Source: Kineosporia sp. R_H_3
GTDB taxonomy: Bacteria; Actinomycetota; Actinomycetes; Actinomycetales; Kineosporiaceae
Direction of reading: 5' to 3'
NCBI RefSeq assembly: GCF_002198675.1
Contig: NZ_MWLL01000172.1
Coordinates: 1 to 40,830 of the forward strand
DNA length: 40,830 nucleotides
Part shown: one piece after another, positions 16,844 through 24,259 of the stretch
Numbering within the stretch: the first letter of the stretch is position 1
Layout: the number at the start of each line of letters is the position of its first letter
Program-made: the position numbers and the translations under genes
Notes under the pieces: model-generated
The model's input: the letters and a program-made list of their open reading frames with translations, nothing else
Database searches by the model: none
What the model was told of the DNA's origin: nothing

Positions 16844-17396
16844 CCTGCAGCGCGGCATCGTGGGTGATGATGCGGTCGGCCACGATCTGCAGGGTGAACC
16901 CGTCCTCCATCGCCACCAGTGCGAGCGTCAGGTCGTCCAGCGACAGCGTGGGCCGGAACACGCCCTGCTCGACCCCCGCCGCGAGGATCGCCCGGTAGGT
17001 GGCCTGCTGGTGCCGGTCCAGCTGCTGCACGAGCTCCTCGTGCAGGCTCGACGTTCCGGCGAGGACGTCGAGCTCGAGCAGCAGGCGCATGAGCGCGTCG
17101 TCCGGACCGCTCGGGAGCCCGACCGTGAAGGCGATGTCGAGCTGCCGCCGGGGATCGTCCTGCGTCGCCACCGCAGCGTCCCGGTCTGCGCAGAACCGTT
17201 GCAGGCCAGCGGCATGCGCCTCCACGAGCAGCGCGTCGAGGTCCTCGTAGTAGTACAGGACCGCGCCACGGGTCAGCCCGGCCTGCTGGGCCACGTCGGT
17301 CAGAGACAGGCGGCGCAGGCCGTGCTCCCGGCCGGCGGCATACGTCGCCTCGATCAGCGCCTCTCGACGACTGCTCTGGTTCCGCGGCCGCGCCAT
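16788..17396 (-). CDS. TetR family regulator, divergent from the APC permease
   Basis: A 202-residue regulator with the DNA-binding helix-turn-helix SLTDVAQQAGLTRGAVLYYY (about 25-47) and a TetR_C domain with many Leu/Asp-rich helices. The ATG at 17396 (MARPRNQSSRREALIEA) fits the family; the upstream reading frame has no TetR-like sequence. A TACTGT -10 box ends 7 bases before the ATG, so the transcript may be leaderless. It is divergent from the permease gene, with a TTGAC-N6-GTCAA dyad in between, and its 3' end overlaps the fusion gene tail to tail. Confidence 0.87.
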   Translation of the reverse strand: MARPRNQSSRREALIEATYAAGREHGLRRLSLTDVAQQAGLTRGAVLYYYEDLDALLVEAHAAGLQRFCADRDAAVATQDDPRRQLDIAFTVGLPSGPDDALMRLLLELDVLAGTSSLHEELVQQLDRHQQATYRAILAAGVEQGVFRPTLSLDDLTLALVAMEDGFTLQIVADRIITHDAALQVMRSTAAGLGCPVLQEIP

Positions 17397-17440
17397 GGGG
17401 TTGACAGTAACCCACGCCGGTGTGAGTCTCTCCCCATTCT

Positions 17441-17456
17441 TTGACGCAAGAGTCAA
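17441..17456. promoter_or_regulatory. Candidate TetR/RutR-like operator upstream of the permease
   Basis: TTGAC-GCAAGA-GTCAA is a 16-bp dyad with perfect 5-bp arms between the divergent TetR and permease genes. Its outer half-sites and length equal those of the RutR operator of enterobacteria (TTGACCA-N2-TGGTCAA), although the inner bases differ. It lies 37 bp before the chosen permease start. Regulation by the adjacent TetR protein is inferred. Confidence 0.5.
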
Positions 17457-17493
17457 GGAATGGCCAGGGATGGCCGGGCAGGCAGGAGCAGCC

Positions 17494-18963
17494 GTGCAGA
17501 CACCCCCCAAGCCCCCCGTCGACAGCGACATCGCCGACGAGCCGCGCCTGCAGGAGGTCGCCTTCGAGCAGAAGCTCGAGCGCTCTCTCGGGGTCGGGGG
17601 GAACGTCCTGCTGACCCTGTCGGGCATCTCGCCCGCGGCCAGCGTCTTCATCCTCGGTGGCGCAGCCCTCGCCGGCTACGGGACCGGCGCGTTCTGGGGG
17701 TTCGCGATCGGCGGCGTCGTCAGCGTCCTCATCGCCCTGTGCTACGCCGAGCTGTCGGCCTGCTTCCCCCTCGCCGGCGGTGACTACACGCTCGTCAGCC
17801 GGAGCCTGGGATCAGCGGCCGGGGTCGCCGTGTTCTTCGTCGGGCTCATCACCCTGCCGATGAGCCAGGCGATCTTCGCGCTCGGCGTCGCCGACTACCT
17901 GCGCGGGACGTTCGACGGCGTCAGCCCGCTCGCGGCCGGTCTCGTCGTCACGGTGATCTCCACCGCGGTGGCCTGCTTGCGGATGCGCACGAACGCCTGG
18001 GTCACCGGCGCGTTCCTCGTCGTCGAGCTGGCCGCGCTCAGCCTGCTCACCGGGCTGGGCTTCACGCACGTCAGCCACCCCGTGACCGACCTGGCGCGGC
18101 TGCAGGTGACCGACGGCGCCGGCGGGCTCACGACGCTGGGCGTCGCCGGCCTGGTCGTCGCCGTGACGCAGGGCATCCTGTCCCAGTCCGGGTACAACGG
18201 TTCGGTCTACTTCGCCGAGGAGACCCACGAACCCCGTCGCGCCGTCGCGAAGGCGGTCATGCTGAGCGCGGTCATCACCGTCACCTTGGAGACGGTCCCG
18301 CTGGCCGCCGTGCTCCTCGGCAGCGCCTCGTGGTCGGACCTGCTCGGCTCGGACCTGCCCGTCCAGGCCTTCCTGGAGCAGCGCGCCGGGCACGCCCTGG
18401 CCACGTTCGTCCTGCTGTCCATGGCCCTGGCGATCCTCAACGCCAACATCGCCTTCGCTCTGTGGTCCGGCCGCCTGCTCTTCGCCGCCGCCAGGGACCG
18501 GGCCATGCCTGCCGCCCTCGCCGGCCCCCTGTCCCGGGTCTCGACCCGCGCCCACATGCCCGTCGTCGCCACCGTCGTCATGGGAGTGCTGTCCGGCCTG
18601 TGCTGCCTGCTGCCCCTGACCGTCGTCGTCAACGCCACCGGCTCGACGCTCGCGGTGAGCTTCGGGTTCATCGCCGTCAGCGCCCTCGTGGCCCGCCGTC
18701 GACGCGGCACGGCCGACGCCGGCGAGTTCCGGATGCCGGGCTGGCCGTTCGCGCCCGCCGTTGCACTGGTCGCCATCGGGACCATCATCGTCCTCGCGCT
18801 CGGCGACCGCGGCCAGTGGGTGAGCCTGTCCATCGCGGCCGGCATCGTGGCCACCGGGTTCGCCTACTACTACGGCTACCTGCGCCGGCGCGCCGACGCC
18901 ATCAGGTTGCTGCTCGACACGACCGGGGCCGATCCCGGTCCGATGGTCGAACCCGGCCGGTGA
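17494..18963 (+). CDS. APC superfamily amino acid/polyamine permease
   Basis: A 489-residue membrane transporter of the amino acid-polyamine-organocation superfamily with about 12 hydrophobic segments. The first (LLTLSGISPAASVFILGGAA) carries the helix-breaking Ser-Gly-Ile-Ser motif that contacts the substrate in this family. The GTG at 17494 follows GGAG by 5 bases. An ATG at 17470 is possible but would put the TetR-type dyad very close to the ribosome-binding site. It faces away from its TetR regulator. By position it probably imports the substrate of the ureohydrolase-SDR-kinase/lyase operon next door. Confidence 0.87.
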   Translation: MQTPPKPPVDSDIADEPRLQEVAFEQKLERSLGVGGNVLLTLSGISPAASVFILGGAALAGYGTGAFWGFAIGGVVSVLIALCYAELSACFPLAGGDYTLVSRSLGSAAGVAVFFVGLITLPMSQAIFALGVADYLRGTFDGVSPLAAGLVVTVISTAVACLRMRTNAWVTGAFLVVELAALSLLTGLGFTHVSHPVTDLARLQVTDGAGGLTTLGVAGLVVAVTQGILSQSGYNGSVYFAEETHEPRRAVAKAVMLSAVITVTLETVPLAAVLLGSASWSDLLGSDLPVQAFLEQRAGHALATFVLLSMALAILNANIAFALWSGRLLFAAARDRAMPAALAGPLSRVSTRAHMPVVATVVMGVLSGLCCLLPLTVVVNATGSTLAVSFGFIAVSALVARRRRGTADAGEFRMPGWPFAPAVALVAIGTIIVLALGDRGQWVSLSIAAGIVATGFAYYYGYLRRRADAIRLLLDTTGADPGPMVEPGR

Positions 18964-19011
18964 ACTCAGAGCCTCCTTGAATGCCGCGCGGGACAGGCGT
19001 GGACCCGTCCA

Positions 19012-20037
19012 TCAGGACCAGGACACAGGCAGGCTCTCTGGACCACGGAACTCCCAGCCACGGAAGTCGACGGACTCGCCGTCGCGGACCCTGAGCGTGG
19101 GCAGGGCATCGAAGAGCATCGGTACGGCGATCTCGCCGACGCTTGTCTTGGCCGCCCATCGGCCCGCGCACAGGTGCGCGCCGAGCCCGAAGGCGACGTG
19201 CGAGCGATGCGCCCTCCGGACCTGGAAGGCGTCGGGTTCCTCGAAGACCTGCGGGTCTCGGCTGGCTGCCGCGAGCAGCAGCCACACCTCAGCACCGGCA
19301 GGCAGTGACGATCCGAACCACTCGACGTCCTGGGTGACGACGCGCGGCAGCACGCCGATCGGGCTGATCCAGCGCACCGCTTCTTCGAAGGCCTGCGCCC
19401 ACGTGGTCGCGCCGTTCGTCAGGGCCGCCAGCTCGTCGGGGTGGCTCAGCAGTGCCCACGTGAGGGTGCCCAGGACGTGCCGGGGTTCGTTGAGGCCGCC
19501 GGAGATGGTGAGCTTGACGTTGGCCCGGACGCTGGACTCCGCCATGCCCGAGGCGACCAGGTGCGACGTGATGGACGCGCCGGGCGCGCGACGCACGCGA
19601 GGGATGAGGTCGTCGAGGACGGCGTCGACCTCGGCCTGTGCCCGGCGACAGCGGTCGAGAAGCTCCCCGGAGGTGACGCCCGCCGTCAGGCCGTCGATGA
19701 ACGCGGTCGACCAGCGCACCAGGTCGTCGTCCGGGACGTCGTCCGGGAAGCCCAGCAGGTCGCGGAGGTTCGCAGCTGCCAACGGGGCGGCGAAGTCCCG
19801 GCTCAGGTCCGCTTCGTCGGGGCCGACCGCGATGAGGCGCGCCAGCTGGCGGCGGGCGTTGTCGCTGAACCGCGCGGACCAAACCTCGGTCATGGCCTTG
19901 GGGCGCAGCGTGGCGTTGATCGGGGCTCGTTCCGCCTGGTGCTCGGGATCGTCCTTGGTGAGCATCGGTCGCGAGCCCAGCACGGGATCGAGCCAGTCGG
20001 CGGCCGCGGGCAGCCCCGCAGCAGGATCCAGTGTCAT
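19012..20037 (-). CDS. Cytochrome P450 with an N-terminal internal deletion
   Basis: A 341-residue P450-like protein. The heme loop FGLGAHLCAG (Cys290) and an ExxR motif (EEAVRW) are intact. The I helix reads TISGGLNEP in place of the usual AG-x-x-T. Compared with the second P450 of the island, both share an N terminus (LPAAADWLDP against LPVADWVDP), but here about 58 residues between Leu20 and the KDDPEH segment are missing. These cover helices A to B' and part of the substrate pocket. The deletion keeps the frame. The C terminus FRGWEFRGPESLPVSW recalls GcoA-type aromatic O-demethylases. Function with such a gap is doubtful. It is divergent from the IclR gene. Confidence 0.75.
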   Translation of the reverse strand: MTLDPAAGLPAAADWLDPVLGSRPMLTKDDPEHQAERAPINATLRPKAMTEVWSARFSDNARRQLARLIAVGPDEADLSRDFAAPLAAANLRDLLGFPDDVPDDDLVRWSTAFIDGLTAGVTSGELLDRCRRAQAEVDAVLDDLIPRVRRAPGASITSHLVASGMAESSVRANVKLTISGGLNEPRHVLGTLTWALLSHPDELAALTNGATTWAQAFEEAVRWISPIGVLPRVVTQDVEWFGSSLPAGAEVWLLLAAASRDPQVFEEPDAFQVRRAHRSHVAFGLGAHLCAGRWAAKTSVGEIAVPMLFDALPTLRVRDGESVDFRGWEFRGPESLPVSWS

Positions 20038-20155
20038 GGGCACCATCCGGAGCTGATCGGAGCGTCGGCGGGGACGATGCCGGACAGCATCCACCCGCTG
20101 TCCCCTGCACCGGCCGCTCCTCCCTATCATCGGAAGCAGGGCGGAAGGAGGCGAG

Positions 20156-20932
20156 GTGGCGAAGGCCTCCGGTGGCGTCTCGGCCCTGGCGCGAGCCGTC
20201 CGCATCCTCGACGCGTTCCATGAGGGCGTCCGCGACCTGACGGCGACGCAGGTCGCCGAACGGGCGGGGATGCCGCTGTCCACGGTCCACCGGCTGCTCG
20301 GCGACCTGGTGGACCTCGGCCTGCTGGAGCGCCAGGGCGACCGCGGCTACCGGATCGGGCTGCGCCTGTGGGAGCTCGCGGTCCGGACGCCAGGAGCGCT
20401 CGGCATCCGCGAGATCGCCAGGCCGTTCCTGCTGCAGGCCCATGCGGCCATCGGGCAGAGCGTGCAGCTGGGGATCCTGCAGGGGACCGACGTGCTGTAC
20501 CTCGAACGGCTCTCGGCGCCAAGCTCCGTCGTGAACTTCGTCGTCATCGGCGGCCGGTTGCCGTGGTATGCGACGTCGAGCGGACTCGTCCTGGCCGCCT
20601 ACGAGGAGAGCGAGACACGGGCGGCCCTGCTTGCGTCGAGCCGTCCGGTGCATGCGTTCGAGCCTGCGCTGTCGTCCGCGCAGCTCCAGAAGGTGCTGTT
20701 AGACATCCGCCGGCGCGGACACATGACGACGCCCGGGTACATCCACCCTGACGCCACCTCGGTCGCGGTCCCGATCAAGGGCGTGCTCGGCGGAACCGTC
20801 GCCGCGATCTCCGCCATCGTCCCCACCGCGTCGCCCCGGGAGGCGCGCGTCCTCGAAGTGCTGCTCCCGACCTCCGCGGCGATCACTCGTGCGCTGCGAC
20901 GGACCTACGGCGGGCGGTACGCGCCAGCCTGA
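20156..20932 (+). CDS. IclR family transcription regulator of the P450 system
   Basis: A 258-residue IclR-type protein. The winged helix-turn-helix (about 8-70) includes LTATQVAERAGMPLSTVHRL and a wing near GYRIG. The effector-binding domain (about 80-255) has the family patterns YLERL, GGRLPWYATSSGLVLAAY and GYIHPDATSVAVPI. It starts with GTG at 20156, with GGAGGCGAG directly upstream. It lies between two P450 genes, divergent from one and upstream of the other, so it probably controls both. IclR proteins commonly sense aromatic acids or related catabolites. Confidence 0.88.
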   Translation: MAKASGGVSALARAVRILDAFHEGVRDLTATQVAERAGMPLSTVHRLLGDLVDLGLLERQGDRGYRIGLRLWELAVRTPGALGIREIARPFLLQAHAAIGQSVQLGILQGTDVLYLERLSAPSSVVNFVVIGGRLPWYATSSGLVLAAYEESETRAALLASSRPVHAFEPALSSAQLQKVLLDIRRRGHMTTPGYIHPDATSVAVPIKGVLGGTVAAISAIVPTASPREARVLEVLLPTSAAITRALRRTYGGRYAPA

Positions 20933-20947
20933 GCAGCACTCGCCGGA

Positions 20948-20962
20948 TCCCTTTCAAAGGGA
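20948..20962. promoter_or_regulatory. 15-bp perfect palindrome upstream of the second P450 (candidate IclR site)
   Basis: TCCCTTT-C-AAAGGGA is a perfect dyad with 7-bp arms in the 94-bp gap between the IclR gene and the P450-ferredoxin-reductase operon. A smaller palindrome ACCTAGGT follows at 20974-20981. There is no T tract, so it does not look like a terminator. Binding by IclR is inferred from position. Confidence 0.5.
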
Positions 20963-21026
20963 GTTCGGGAAACACCTAGGTCGGCGCCGCCTACGGTGAC
21001 CGCACCTGTTCTGGTGTGAGGTGGCC

Positions 21027-22217
21027 GTGGTTACAGCTCCGAGTACGGGCTCGTTGCCCGTCGCTGACTGGGTCGATCCGCGGCTGCTGCGGAGCGACCC
21101 CTACCCGATCTACGCGCGACTGCGCCAGGAGGCGCCCGTCGCCGCCGTCCCCGCGATCAACAAGGTGCTGCTCACGTCGTTCGCCGGCTGCGTCTACGCC
21201 GAGCAGCATCCGGAGGTCTTCTCCTCGGTGGTCGAGGGCGCGAACCTGAACCGGGCCCTCGGCGGAGTGTCCTTGATCCGCAAGAACGATCCCGAGCACG
21301 CGACGGAGCGTGCGGCCGTGAACCCGACGTTGCGGCCGAGCCAGGTCACCCAGGTGTGGAGCGACCGCTTCCGACGGAACACCGAGCAGGCCCTCGACGT
21401 CCTGGCAGCCGCCGGCGACCGGGCCGACCTCAACCGGGACTTCGCCCGCCCGCTCGCCGCCAAGAACCTCATGGACCTCGTGGGCATCCGTGACGTGCCG
21501 GTCGAGACGTTCGCTCGCTGGTCGGCGGACTTCATCGCCGGCGCAGGCAACGTCCTGGACGACGCGGAGATCTGGGCGCGGTGCACCAGCTCGCGCGTCG
21601 AGGCGGAGTCCGCCGTGGACACCTCGCTGGCATATCTGCAACGCCACCCGGACGAGTCGATGATCTCGCTGTTCGTGGCCGCGGGCATGCCGGTCGAGAG
21701 CATCCGGGCGAACATCCTCCTCACGATCTCCGGTGGGGTGAACGAGCCCCAGCACATGATCACGGCGATGGTGTACCTGCTGTCGCAGCATCCCGAGCGG
21801 CGGCCGGCGTCGCTGGACGCCGGTGCGTGGCGCAGGGTGTTCGACGAAGCCGTGCGTCTCTACACCCCGATCGCGATGGTCACGCGGCAGACGGTCCGCG
21901 ACGTCGTGCTCGAGGGCGCGGCGATCCCGGCCGGATCGCAGATCGGGATCATGCTCGCATCGGCCAACCGGGACCCGGCGGTCTACGACGCCCCGGACGA
22001 CTTCGAGCCCGACCGCACCGAGCGGCGACACCTCGGCTTCGGCGCCGGCACCCACTTGTGCGCGGGCAAATGGGTCGCCGAGGCGTCCGTCGCAGGCATC
22101 GGCGTACCGATGCTCTACGAGCGCTTCCCTGCGATCCGGCCGGACCCGATCGGGGACGTGCACTGGGAGGGCTTCGCCTTCCGCGGGATCACTCGCTTCC
22201 CGGCGAGGTTGGCATGA
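21027..22217 (+). CDS. Cytochrome P450, full length
   Basis: A 396-residue soluble bacterial P450 monooxygenase. The heme loop is FGAGTHLCAG (Cys345), the ExxR motif is in DEAVRLY, and the I helix reads TISGGVNEP, so the usual acid-alcohol pair (AG-x-D/E-T) is replaced by NEP. GTG 21027 was preferred to GTG 21021 because GAGGTG stands 3-5 bases upstream at normal spacing. It is followed within 22 bp by a [2Fe-2S] ferredoxin and then a reductase, so it is a class I three-component system. The SGG-x-NEP motif resembles GcoA-type O-demethylases from memory. The substrate is unknown. Confidence 0.88.
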   Translation: MVTAPSTGSLPVADWVDPRLLRSDPYPIYARLRQEAPVAAVPAINKVLLTSFAGCVYAEQHPEVFSSVVEGANLNRALGGVSLIRKNDPEHATERAAVNPTLRPSQVTQVWSDRFRRNTEQALDVLAAAGDRADLNRDFARPLAAKNLMDLVGIRDVPVETFARWSADFIAGAGNVLDDAEIWARCTSSRVEAESAVDTSLAYLQRHPDESMISLFVAAGMPVESIRANILLTISGGVNEPQHMITAMVYLLSQHPERRPASLDAGAWRRVFDEAVRLYTPIAMVTRQTVRDVVLEGAAIPAGSQIGIMLASANRDPAVYDAPDDFEPDRTERRHLGFGAGTHLCAGKWVAEASVAGIGVPMLYERFPAIRPDPIGDVHWEGFAFRGITRFPARLA

Positions 22218-22239
22218 ACGACAGAAGGGGTTCTCTGCC

Positions 22240-22557
22240 ATGGTGAAGGTCACGCTGGTGCAGGCCGACGGCAGCAGCGCCGTCGTCTCGGTCGAGCCGG
22301 GCCAGAGCTTGATGCGTGCGGCGGTGCTCGCCGGCGTCCCGGGCATCGTCGCCGAGTGCGGCGGTCAGGCCATGTGCGCCACCTGCCACGTGTACGTGCG
22401 GGAGGACCATCTCGACGCGCTCCCCGTGATGGGCGACGAGGAGGAGGAGATGCTGGAGGTCGTGGCTTCCGAGCGGCGCCCGGGCTCCCGCCTGTCCTGC
22501 CAGCTCGTCGGACTCGCCGACGACGTCGTCGGCGACGTCCCGCCCTCCCAGATCTGA
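22240..22557 (+). CDS. [2Fe-2S] ferredoxin, adrenodoxin/putidaredoxin type
   Basis: A 105-residue electron carrier. The cluster cysteines are Cys40, Cys46, Cys49 and Cys87 (CGGQAMCATC and LSCQL), the C-x5-C-x2-C spacing of adrenodoxin-type ferredoxins that serve P450s. An acidic helix near 55-75 (REDHLDALPVMGDEEEE) is the usual docking surface for partner proteins. AAGGGG precedes the ATG. It lies between the P450 and the reductase and would pass electrons from the latter to the former. Confidence 0.92.
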   Translation: MVKVTLVQADGSSAVVSVEPGQSLMRAAVLAGVPGIVAECGGQAMCATCHVYVREDHLDALPVMGDEEEEMLEVVASERRPGSRLSCQLVGLADDVVGDVPPSQI

Positions 22558-23777
22558 TGCGCGTCGTCGTCGTCGGTGCGGGTCACGCGGGTGTGGAGTT
22601 CGCGGACGCTCTGCGACGCAACGGGTTCGACGGGGAGCTGACGCTGCTGGACGAGCAGGCCGACCAGCCCTACCAACGGCCCCCGCTGTCCAAGGACCAG
22701 CTCCGGGACCCGGCCCAGCAGCCGCTGCCCATCCGTGGCGAGGCCTTCTACGACGCGGCGCGGATCGAGCTGGTGCGCGGCGCCGTCGTCTCGACGATCG
22801 ACCGTGCGGCCCGTGAAGTCTCCATGGGGGACGGCCGGCGGCTCCGCTACGACACCCTCGTCCTCGCCACGGGATCGCAATCCCCGACACCTCCGTGGCA
22901 GGTGACCGGGCCGATCCGAAGGCTCCGCACCCTCGACGACACCCGCTGGCTGGCACCCGTCCTGCGCGAGAGATGCCGGATCATCGTGATCGGAGCCGGC
23001 TACGTCGGTCTCGAGGTCGCGGCGGCGGCCGGCGAGCTGGGGTGTGAGGTCCTGGTCGCGACACGCGGCCGGCGACTGATGAGCCGTGCCGTCAGCGCGC
23101 CGATGAGCAGCGCGGTGCTGCTGCGGCACCAGGCCAAAGGGGTGGCGTTCCGCTTCGATGCGGTGGTCGCACGCGTCGACCAGCCGCGCCCCGGGTACGC
23201 CGCTGTGACGCTCGCCGACGGGTCGGAACTGCGTGCCGACGTCGTGCTCGAGGCGACCGGTGTGGGACCCAGGACACGGCTCGCGCGCGAGGCCGGGCTG
23301 GAGGTGAGCGACGGAGTCCTCGTCGACTCCTCCCTGCGTACCAGCGATCCGGCCATCTTCGCCATCGGCGACTGCGCCCGCATGCGCTACGGGCAGGCAC
23401 ATCTTCGCTTGGAGTCACTGCCCAACGCGACAGACCAGGCGCACCATCTCGCGAACGTCCTGACGGGCGCGGCGCACGCCTTTTCGCCGGCCCCCTGGTT
23501 CTGGTCTTCGCAAGGCAAGATCCGTCTTCAGATCGCCGGCCTCTCCGCCGAGGATGACGCCAGCTTCATCGTCGGCGACGAGTCGGACGGCGCCTTCTCC
23601 GTTCTCCGGGTGCGAGACGGCCGCGTCTCCTGCGTCGAGTCGCTCAACGACATCAAGACCCACTCCATCGCGCGGCGCATGCTGTCACAGAACGAGTTGC
23701 CCGTCATCGACGCCGCGGTCGACTCAGGTCTGGTGAGGTCGACGCCGCGCCCGGTACTGGCCCCTCCGGTCTTGTAG
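22557..23777 (+). CDS. NAD(P)H-ferredoxin reductase, putidaredoxin-reductase type
   Basis: A 406-residue FAD flavoprotein. The FAD-binding GAGHAG is at 7-12, PYQRPPLSK follows, the second Rossmann motif VIGAGYVGLE is near 140-150, and FAIGDCA is the second FAD motif. The PAPWFWSSQ segment is typical of reductases that serve oxygenases. The ATG overlaps the ferredoxin stop by one base (TGATG). It completes the P450-ferredoxin-reductase chain. It is the last gene before the island's right junction. Confidence 0.92.
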   Translation: MRVVVVGAGHAGVEFADALRRNGFDGELTLLDEQADQPYQRPPLSKDQLRDPAQQPLPIRGEAFYDAARIELVRGAVVSTIDRAAREVSMGDGRRLRYDTLVLATGSQSPTPPWQVTGPIRRLRTLDDTRWLAPVLRERCRIIVIGAGYVGLEVAAAAGELGCEVLVATRGRRLMSRAVSAPMSSAVLLRHQAKGVAFRFDAVVARVDQPRPGYAAVTLADGSELRADVVLEATGVGPRTRLAREAGLEVSDGVLVDSSLRTSDPAIFAIGDCARMRYGQAHLRLESLPNATDQAHHLANVLTGAAHAFSPAPWFWSSQGKIRLQIAGLSAEDDASFIVGDESDGAFSVLRVRDGRVSCVESLNDIKTHSIARRMLSQNELPVIDAAVDSGLVRSTPRPVLAPPVL

Positions 23778-24166
23778 CCGCTGCGATTCGATCGCCGACG
23801 CGGCTCGACGTCAACATGCCTGCCGCCCCGTTCTCACTCGGCGTCGGGGCGTCGTCTCGACGTCTCGGCGAAGATCCGACCCGACGCGACCGGTCAGGCT
23901 GAGCGCCGACAGTGCGCGCTATGTCCGTCAGTTCCTGGCGGACGAAGCGACTCGGGCCAGCACACGCGGGACGCGACGGCAGTCCACGGATGCCTGCCAG
24001 CGGATTATCGATCCGCACATTGGAGGTCGTCGACGCAGGCTTCGTGCTCAGAACAGAGCCGCTACAAGCGTGTTTCGCGGCGCTGTCGCTGGCCGTCCCG
24101 TTGGCAGTTCCGTTGGCAGTGGTGTCAGATATTGAGATCCAGAGTCCCGAAATGCGAGAACCTGCA
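23778..24166. other. Non-coding right junction of the island
   Basis: This stretch of about 390 bp holds no gene I can support. It contains a dyad GCGGAT-TATCG-ATCCGC (24000-24016) and, near its end, two tandem CCGTTGGCAGT repeats. GC content is visibly lower than in the flanking genes. In many tRNA-integrated elements the integrase lies exactly here; no integrase with its Arg-His-Arg-Tyr signature can be read. Confidence 0.6.
24098..24120. repeat. Tandem CCGTTGGCAGT repeats, probable integrase arm sites
   Basis: Two perfect 11-bp copies at 24098-24108 and 24110-24120, period 12. They lie 62 bp from the tRNA-side core when the IS is ignored. The CGTTGGCA core recurs as a pair at 241-259, on the island side of the other junction. 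Paired short repeats flanking an attachment core are typical of tyrosine-recombinase arm sites. Confidence 0.5.
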
Positions 24167-24182
24167 GGTCAGACAGTGGGCC
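24167..24182. repeat. Left 16-bp target duplication of the IS481-family element
   Basis: GGTCAGACAGTGGGCC here is identical to 25584-25599 on the other side of the element. Sixteen bases is long for an IS481-type target duplication. The last six bases are also the 3' end of tRNA-Lys in the right copy. Confidence 0.85.
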
Positions 24183-24232
24183 TGTGGACCTTCGGTTGAT
24201 GCTTGACGGATCTGTTTCGGTTGATCCTTGAC
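24183..24232. repeat. Left end of the IS: two 17-bp transposase-type sites
   Basis: TTCGGTTGATGCTTGAC at 24191-24207 and TTCGGTTGATCCTTGAC at 24216-24232, start-to-start 25 bp. They are the same motif as the four sites at the right end, in inverted orientation. They probably bind the transposase. Confidence 0.75.
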
Positions 24233-24259
24233 ACTCCGTCGTTGTCGTTCTGCTGGAGG

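Noticed and set aside
23704-24199. Short frames in the right junction, including one with a weak integrase-like stretch (FLADEATRASTRGT and IIDPHIGG)
   Set aside because: The similarity to the N-terminal domain of tyrosine recombinases is too weak, there is no catalytic domain, and the frames have no start signals. At best a remnant.
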